Below, piece by piece: positions 59,800 through 64,000 of a DNA stretch of 64,000 nt; the stretch's first letter is position 1, and each line of letters begins with the position of its first letter. This stretch comes from Qipengyuania nanhaisediminis. GTDB lineage: Bacteria; Pseudomonadota; Alphaproteobacteria; Sphingomonadales; Sphingomonadaceae. A program made the translations under genes and the position numbers. Where the stretch lies: the NCBI RefSeq assembly GCF_900115585.1, contig NZ_FOWZ01000005.1, positions 1 through 64,000 on the forward strand, in the 5' to 3' direction. The notes under the pieces were generated by a model that saw nothing but the letters and a program-made list of their open reading frames with translations, was not told the DNA's origin and did no database searches.

Positions 59800-61323
59800 A
59801 TGACCACACCGAAGTCCGTACTGTCTCTTCTTGCCATTGCCGCCTCGCTGGCAGCCTGCTCGCCCGATCCGGAAAGCAGCTTTGCCCGCGGGCAGGAGGC
59901 CTTTGCCCAGCATGACTACCGCACAGCGCGTGTTGCGCTGATCGCCGGCTTGCGGGAACGCCCGGAGGATGGCGATATGCTCGCCATGCTGGCGCAGACC
60001 CAGATTGCCCTTGGTGATGGGGAGGGCGCTGTGGTCTCGCTGGATCGGCTGTCCGCGCTTGGGGATGATCGGCCGGAACACGCTATCCTGCGCGGCGAAG
60101 CGGAAATCCTGCGCGGTCGCTACGAAGAGGCCACGAACGCGGTCGAAGGACTCGATCTGGCGGGGGCAGACCGAATTAGGGCACTATCGCTGCTGGCCTC
60201 CGGAGAGATCGACGCCGCTGCCGAGGCATTCGCCACCGGTGAAAGCCGCAGTACGCCGGATGCGCGACTGCTTGCCTCCTACTCGCGATTCGAATTGGCA
60301 CGCGGCGACAAGGAAAGGGCAGCCAACCTCGCCGCGCAGGCCTTGCGGGCTGACGATACATCGATCGATGCGTACCTGGCGAGCGCGCTTGTGTCGCGTT
60401 CCCGAAGCAAGCTGCCCGCAGCGCTGCGTTCGTATGAAAAGGCGCTCGGCCTGCACCCGGCAAACTTCGAGGCGCGGCTCGGCAAGGCACAGGTCCTTGT
60501 CGAGATGGAGGATTTCCAGTCTGCCAAGCCACTCGTCGGAGAATTGGCGAAAGAAGCCCCCGAAAACCGATCGATCGAATTGTTGCGCGCCAAGCTGGCC
60601 GCTCGTGAGGAGGATTGGGCCAAAGTGCGCGACATTCTGCAGCGGTACGAACCGGAAATGGATGAAAGCCCCGGGTTGAGACTGGCTTACGGTGAGGCGC
60701 AACTGGAGCTCGGATATCCGGTGCAGTCTCTCGCCTTGCTGCAGCCCATGCTCAATGCGAACCAGGCGCAGCGTGAACTACGGCTGCTGGTGGCGCGTGC
60801 GCACCTCGCATCCGGCAATGCGAGAGAGGCGCTCGATACGATCGAGCTGGTGGCCATCCGGCCCGATGCGCGCGCCGAGGAACTCACCCTCGCGTCGGAA
60901 GCGGCCAAGGCCCTCGGTAGTCCCAAGGCGGCCGAATATCGGACCCGCGCAGGAGAGATCACGCCTCAATGGGTCGGCGGTGAACTTGCAAAGGCAGACC
61001 AGGCCCTGCGCAACCGGCAGTGGGAAAGTGCGGAGGCGAGTTACGAAGCGATCCTCGATCGCGGGAGTGCGCGCAATGCCATGGTGCTGAACAACCTTGC
61101 CTATGCGAAGTCGCGACTGGGCAAGAAGGAGGAAGCGCTCAAACTGGCACTGGAAGCCGTCGAAGCTTCGCCAGAGAATGCGTCAATCCTCGATACGGCC
61201 GGAACCTTGCTGGTCGAAACAGGCTCGCGCGAGCGCGGGGTCTCGATGCTGGAGAAGGCCGCGGCGTTGGAACCAGACAACGCACGGATTGCAAGGCGGC
61301 TTGCGGCAGCGCGCAAACCCTGA
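59800..61323 (+). CDS. TPR-repeat lipoprotein
   Basis: A 507-residue predicted lipoprotein. The signal is MTTPKSVLSLLAIAASLAAC (Cys20), followed by about ten tetratricopeptide-like helical pairs (for example FARGQEAFAQHDYRTARVAL, YEKALGLHPANFEARLGKAQVL, NLAYAKSRLGKKEEALKLALEAV). It resembles PEP-CTERM/exosortase-system TPR lipoproteins (PrsT-like), but at 507 residues it is shorter than that family (about 900). It lies directly upstream of, and convergent with, the PEP-CTERM protein gene. A general outer-membrane scaffold role is the safe inference. Confidence 0.8.
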   Translation: MTTPKSVLSLLAIAASLAACSPDPESSFARGQEAFAQHDYRTARVALIAGLRERPEDGDMLAMLAQTQIALGDGEGAVVSLDRLSALGDDRPEHAILRGEAEILRGRYEEATNAVEGLDLAGADRIRALSLLASGEIDAAAEAFATGESRSTPDARLLASYSRFELARGDKERAANLAAQALRADDTSIDAYLASALVSRSRSKLPAALRSYEKALGLHPANFEARLGKAQVLVEMEDFQSAKPLVGELAKEAPENRSIELLRAKLAAREEDWAKVRDILQRYEPEMDESPGLRLAYGEAQLELGYPVQSLALLQPMLNANQAQRELRLLVARAHLASGNAREALDTIELVAIRPDARAEELTLASEAAKALGSPKAAEYRTRAGEITPQWVGGELAKADQALRNRQWESAEASYEAILDRGSARNAMVLNNLAYAKSRLGKKEEALKLALEAVEASPENASILDTAGTLLVETGSRERGVSMLEKAAALEPDNARIARRLAAARKP

Positions 61324-61343
61324 TCGGCACGCTTAAAAGCAAA

Positions 61344-61371
61344 CGGCACACCAACCGGAGTTGGCGTGCCG
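61344..61371. terminator. bidirectional terminator between the TPR and PEP-CTERM genes
   Basis: CGGCACACCAAC and GTTGGCGTGCCG form a 12-base stem with one G-T wobble and a CGGA loop. On the minus strand it is followed by TTTGCTTTTAA, so it best terminates the PEP-CTERM gene; it also lies 21 bases past the TPR gene stop. Confidence 0.75.
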
Positions 61372-61391
61372 CTTACCCTCAATGAACTGGT

Positions 61392-62111
61392 TTAGCTGTA
61401 AGTGACGCTCGCGAGCGCCGGCTTCACTTCGCGGCGGCGGCGCGTGCCTGCGAAAATCATCAGGGCAGCAAGGCCGAAGAGCAGCATCATGTTCGGTTCG
61501 GGCACTTCATTGCCAGAGCTGGTGCTGGTCGTGACCTGGCGGCCGCTGGCAGAAGTGATGTCGCCTGCGCCTGATACCGACTGATAGCGGACGAAGAAAT
61601 CGTCGAGTGTGAGGCTGCTGAGCGCGCTGTCGAAGGAAAGTGCCAGCGTGCCGGTGCCGGTCTCGCCACCGAAGACGCCGCCCTTGTTACCTGCGCAAGC
61701 GCCGGTTTTTGCGGCCTGGAAGCAGACATCGACAGTGCCGATCTGGTTCGGATAATTGCTGTCGGTGTTGGTGAAGTTATAGGTGCCGGTGCTGGTCGCG
61801 CCGCTGATGTCCGGATCGGTGTTGAACGCGAAGCTGGAAACGCGGGCATCGACGCCGGAGCCGGTGTCGCTCGTATTGGTCATCGAATAGCCGAAATTGT
61901 AAACGTTTCCGACGATCGAAGTGAGCGTGAGGATCAGCTGCGAGCTCAGGCCGGGCACGGTGACATCACCGTTCACGAAACCGTCGAAATCGATAGAGAA
62001 GCTTTCGCCGACTTCGTTTGCGTCGAGCAGGATCGGCTCTGCCGCTGCGGGAGTCGAGGCGAGAAGGCCGAGACCTGCAACTGCCGAGAAAACAAGATTA
62101 CGCGTATTCAT
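61392..62111 (-). CDS. PEP-CTERM sorting-signal protein
   Basis: A 239-residue exported protein. The N-terminal signal is NLVFSAVAGLGLLASTPAAA. The mature region is Ser/Thr/Gly/Asp-rich and beta-like (YNFGYSMTNTSDTGSG, TFTNTDSNYPNQIG), with a Cys pair in VDVCFQAAKTGACAGN. The C-terminus is the PEP-CTERM tripartite signal: VPEP (203), hydrophobic MMLLFGLAALMIFAGT and TRRRR. An unusual 11-residue tail (EVKPALASVTYS) follows the arginines. Exosortase (EpsH/XrtA) is not in the window. ATG 62111 is used; the neighbouring TTG is less likely. Confidence 0.88.
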   Translation of the reverse strand: MNTRNLVFSAVAGLGLLASTPAAAEPILLDANEVGESFSIDFDGFVNGDVTVPGLSSQLILTLTSIVGNVYNFGYSMTNTSDTGSGVDARVSSFAFNTDPDISGATSTGTYNFTNTDSNYPNQIGTVDVCFQAAKTGACAGNKGGVFGGETGTGTLALSFDSALSSLTLDDFFVRYQSVSGAGDITSASGRQVTTSTSSGNEVPEPNMMLLFGLAALMIFAGTRRRREVKPALASVTYS

Positions 62112-62184
62112 CAAACCGTCCCCACCGAAAGGTAAACTCGCCTTTAGCCAAGTTCGCCCGCGCTGTCACTAAAATTGCATTTCG

Positions 62185-62210
62185 TGAAACGGTATAAAAA
62201 CGCTGTTTCA
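62185..62210. repeat. inverted repeat upstream of the PEP-CTERM gene
   Basis: TGAAACGG (185-192) and CTGTTTCA (203-210) are complementary in seven of eight bases and flank TATAAAAACG. It lies about 75-100 bases upstream of the PEP-CTERM start, in the pth/PEP-CTERM interval, where a repressor or a -10 region (minus strand TTTTTATACC) could be. Purpose uncertain. Confidence 0.4.
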
Positions 62211-62239
62211 TTCGGAGACACGTTTCGTCCCGCAGACTG

Positions 62240-62812
62240 TCAGTCCGCCTGCTGACGAAGCGCGATTTCGCTCATGAATCGGGCGTCGTCGCCTTTCGCG
62301 AGCCAGTCTGCCTCGGCCGAAATAGCGCCCAGCATGTCGGTCAGGTCGTCCATTTCCGCTTTCGCATAATTGCCCAGCACGTGGCCGGTTACGCGGTCCT
62401 TGCTGCCGGGATGGCCGATGCCGATTCGCACTCTGCGGAAATCCGGACCGAGATGCTGGTTGATGGAGCGCAGGCCGTTGTGCCCGGCAAGACCGCCACC
62501 ACGGCGGACCTTGATCTTGAACGGCGCGAGGTCGAGCTCGTCGTGGAAGACGGTCAGGTCTTCAACGCCAAGCTTGTAGAACCTCAGCGCCTCACCGACC
62601 GAGCGCCCGCTTTCGTTCATATAGGTCGCAGGTTTCAGCAGCAGGACCTTTTCGGTCCCGATGCGGCCTTCCTGCACCCAGCCGGAGAACTTCTTCTGCA
62701 CCGGCCCGAAACCGTGCATTTCCGCGATCACATCGCACACCATGAACCCGATATTGTGCCGGTGAAGGGCGTATTTGGGTCCGGGATTTCCTAGGCCAGT
62801 CCAGATCTGCAT
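62240..62812 (-). CDS. pth: peptidyl-tRNA hydrolase
   Basis: A 190-residue Pth that releases peptides from prematurely dropped peptidyl-tRNA. IWTGLGNPGPKYALHRHNIGFM holds the catalytic His, KPATYMNESGRSVGEAL and RRGGGLAGHNGLRSI follow, with VRIGIGHPGSKDRVTGHVLGNY near the C-terminus. Usually next to rplY; here an SDR gene is in between. Confidence 0.96.
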   Translation of the reverse strand: MQIWTGLGNPGPKYALHRHNIGFMVCDVIAEMHGFGPVQKKFSGWVQEGRIGTEKVLLLKPATYMNESGRSVGEALRFYKLGVEDLTVFHDELDLAPFKIKVRRGGGLAGHNGLRSINQHLGPDFRRVRIGIGHPGSKDRVTGHVLGNYAKAEMDDLTDMLGAISAEADWLAKGDDARFMSEIALRQQAD

Positions 62813-62857
62813 GGGCGAGGGCCATAAAGCCTGCGCGCGTCAGGGCAAGTCGCAGCT

Positions 62858-63853
62858 TCAGTCGTGCACGGCCTTCACCAGCGGGCCGAGGAACGGCGAG
62901 CCGCCGAGCCAGTCGACCTGTGTCTTCGCGCTGACCTCGTTGATAGCGGTCTGCGGGATGCTTCCTCCGCTGACGGGCTGGCGGACGGGCCGTGTCCCCG
63001 GCGGCATCGCAAGGATTTTTGCCATCACGCGGGGAATGTCCATCGGATCGGCCGACCGGCCCGAACCGTCTTCCTCGCCCATCCGCGCAACGACCTGCGG
63101 ATATCCATCCGTATGCCGCGCGTCCGCCCGGGCAGCGAGGTCGCCGGAATAGCGATTGCGATTGACCCAGACCTTCGTGGGATAGCCGCCCGGCTCAATC
63201 ACGGTGACCTCGATATTGTGCGGCACCAGCTCGTAGGCGAGCTGTTCGCCCATCGCTTCGACGGCAAACTTCGTCGCCGAATAATGCCCGCCGAACGGGA
63301 TGATAACCCGGCCAAGCTGGCTGGAGATGCTGAAGATATGGCCGCTCCTGCGAGACCGCATCCCGGGCAGGACCGCGCGGACCAGCCGGTGATAGCCGAA
63401 AACATTCGTATCGAAGGCGAGCTTCGTCGCTTCCATGTCCTGCACTTCGACCGGGCCGGTAATCCCGATGCCCGCATTGTTGACGAGCACATCCACGGGG
63501 CCGCCATTGATGCGCTCCGCTTCGGCGACCGCGGCAAGGACCATCGCATCATCGAGCACGTCGAGTTCGATGACATGGAGGTCGAGGCCCTTTTGCGAGG
63601 CGATCTGGCGCAATTCGTCGTCTTCGGTTCGCGGCAGGTTGCGCATGGTTGCGAAGACCTTCGCGCCGAGCTCTGCGAAATGGATGGCGCTGAGGCGGCC
63701 GAAGCCGCTCGAGCAGCCGGTTATGAGGATGGCTTGGCCGGACAGGTCGGGCGTCTCGCTCACGGTTTCACCCTGGGCGCGCGAGGCGGCAGCGGCGAGG
63801 GCGCCGGTGGCGGCGGCACCTGCGAGGAGAGTTCGGCGGTTGATCGATGGCAT
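62858..63853 (-). CDS. SDR-family oxidoreductase with a Tat-type leader
   Basis: A 331-residue classical short-chain dehydrogenase. The N-terminus NRRTLLAGAAATGALAAAASRAQG looks like a twin-arginine (Tat) signal, unusual for a cytosolic SDR family. The Rossmann motif is ILITGCSSGFGRLSA, NNAGIGITGPV is the NNAG motif, FSISSQLGRVI has the catalytic Ser, and YSATK is the catalytic Tyr-Lys pair (about 190). Export as a folded cofactor-bound protein would fit Tat. Inserted between rplY and pth, which are normally adjacent. Substrate unknown. Confidence 0.82.
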   Translation of the reverse strand: MPSINRRTLLAGAAATGALAAAASRAQGETVSETPDLSGQAILITGCSSGFGRLSAIHFAELGAKVFATMRNLPRTEDDELRQIASQKGLDLHVIELDVLDDAMVLAAVAEAERINGGPVDVLVNNAGIGITGPVEVQDMEATKLAFDTNVFGYHRLVRAVLPGMRSRRSGHIFSISSQLGRVIIPFGGHYSATKFAVEAMGEQLAYELVPHNIEVTVIEPGGYPTKVWVNRNRYSGDLAARADARHTDGYPQVVARMGEEDGSGRSADPMDIPRVMAKILAMPPGTRPVRQPVSGGSIPQTAINEVSAKTQVDWLGGSPFLGPLVKAVHD

Positions 63854-63905
63854 GGGCTTGGCTCCTTGTTCGCAAGCCAGCCTATCGCATCATCTGCATA
63901 AACGA

Positions 63906-63938
63906 AAACGCCGGACTTCGATGTGAAGTCCGGCGTTT
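63906..63938 (-). terminator. rplY terminator
   Basis: A perfect 14-base stem AAACGCCGGACTTC / GAAGTCCGGCGTTT with a five-base loop lies 30 bases past the rplY stop. On the minus strand it runs into TTTTCGTTTA, and on the plus strand into TCGATTTTT, so it may work both ways. Confidence 0.88.
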
Positions 63939-63967
63939 CGATTTTTCCGGTTCGGAAGAAGAGGCGA

Positions 63968-64000
63968 TTACTCGCTCTTGTCTTCCTGTTCCTCGGCAGC
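63968..64000 (-). CDS. rplY: 50S ribosomal protein L25/Ctc, C-terminal end only
   Basis: Only the last ten codons are in the window: AAEEQEDKSE then TAA. The acidic Glu/Asp-rich end fits the tail of the long (Ctc-type) L25, and L25 is the usual neighbour of pth. The identification therefore rests on tail composition plus gene order, not on the core domain, which is beyond the right edge. Confidence 0.55.
   Translation of the reverse strand, partial: AAEEQEDKSE

Overview
The window is GC-rich chromosomal DNA of an alphaproteobacterium. It is most likely Sphingomonadales, family Erythrobacteraceae (Erythrobacter/Qipengyuania type). This is inferred from gene content and order: a CpdR-type receiver, trpB-trpA-accD-folC, rpiB-glyA-nrdR, dnaG-rpoD without rpsU, a RibB fused to a zinc-less RibA-like domain, a SapC-family protein, an HWE-family kinase and a PEP-CTERM protein. 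No rRNA, CRISPR array or prophage was seen. Almost the whole window is densely packed core genome with many 1- to 4-base stop/start overlaps. No gene-free stretch exceeds 300 bases.

Layout. 1-1600: the right end of an IS3-family element lies inside fcl, and the upstream gmd carries an in-frame stop, so two successive steps of GDP-L-fucose synthesis are broken here. The segment ends at a tRNA-Val(GAC) gene. 1.9-9.9 kb: cpdR, N-formylglutamate amidohydrolase, a secreted PDZ-metallopeptidase overlapping sapC, a GlcD-like flavoenzyme, a secreted unknown, a DEAD-box helicase and a sterol-desaturase-like hydroxylase. 9.8-17.3 kb: uvrD, a secreted protein built from six 11-residue repeats, rluB-rsmD, a Rieske oxygenase and an AmpG-like transporter. 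17.3-22.3 kb: trpB-(small membrane protein)-trpA-accD-folC, with a chorismate mutase diverging from trpB. 22.3-25.6 kb: rpiB-glyA-(small membrane protein)-nrdR-trmJ. 25.6-27.5 kb: an HWE kinase with a receiver partner.

27.5-41.1 kb: yqeY-(lipoprotein)-dnaG-rpoD diverges from carA-(lipoprotein)-carB, then greA. After these come a GNAT, a DUF4170 protein and a cluster of YqjD/YqjE-like envelope proteins. 41.3-46.8 kb: eno, a phosphotransferase paired with a lipocalin-like unknown, ribB(HTH fusion)-ribH and tRNA-Lys(CTT). 46.9-52.7 kb: the complete rod-shape operon mreB-mreC-mreD-mrdA-rodA, diverging from mutL. 52.9-64 kb: mutL, a lipoprotein, a MaoC hydratase, a glutaredoxin-MauE fusion with a CsoR-type palindrome inside its promoter, DUF1206, a phosphodiesterase lipoprotein, ychF, a TPR lipoprotein, a PEP-CTERM protein, pth, a Tat-leader SDR and the end of rplY.

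The most interesting signals are the doubly broken fucose pathway, the operator-in-promoter arrangement at the glutaredoxin-MauE gene, the HTH-RibB fusion with repeats just upstream of its own start, the undecapeptide-repeat protein, and the small unknown proteins wedged inside trpBA, carAB and the primase operon.
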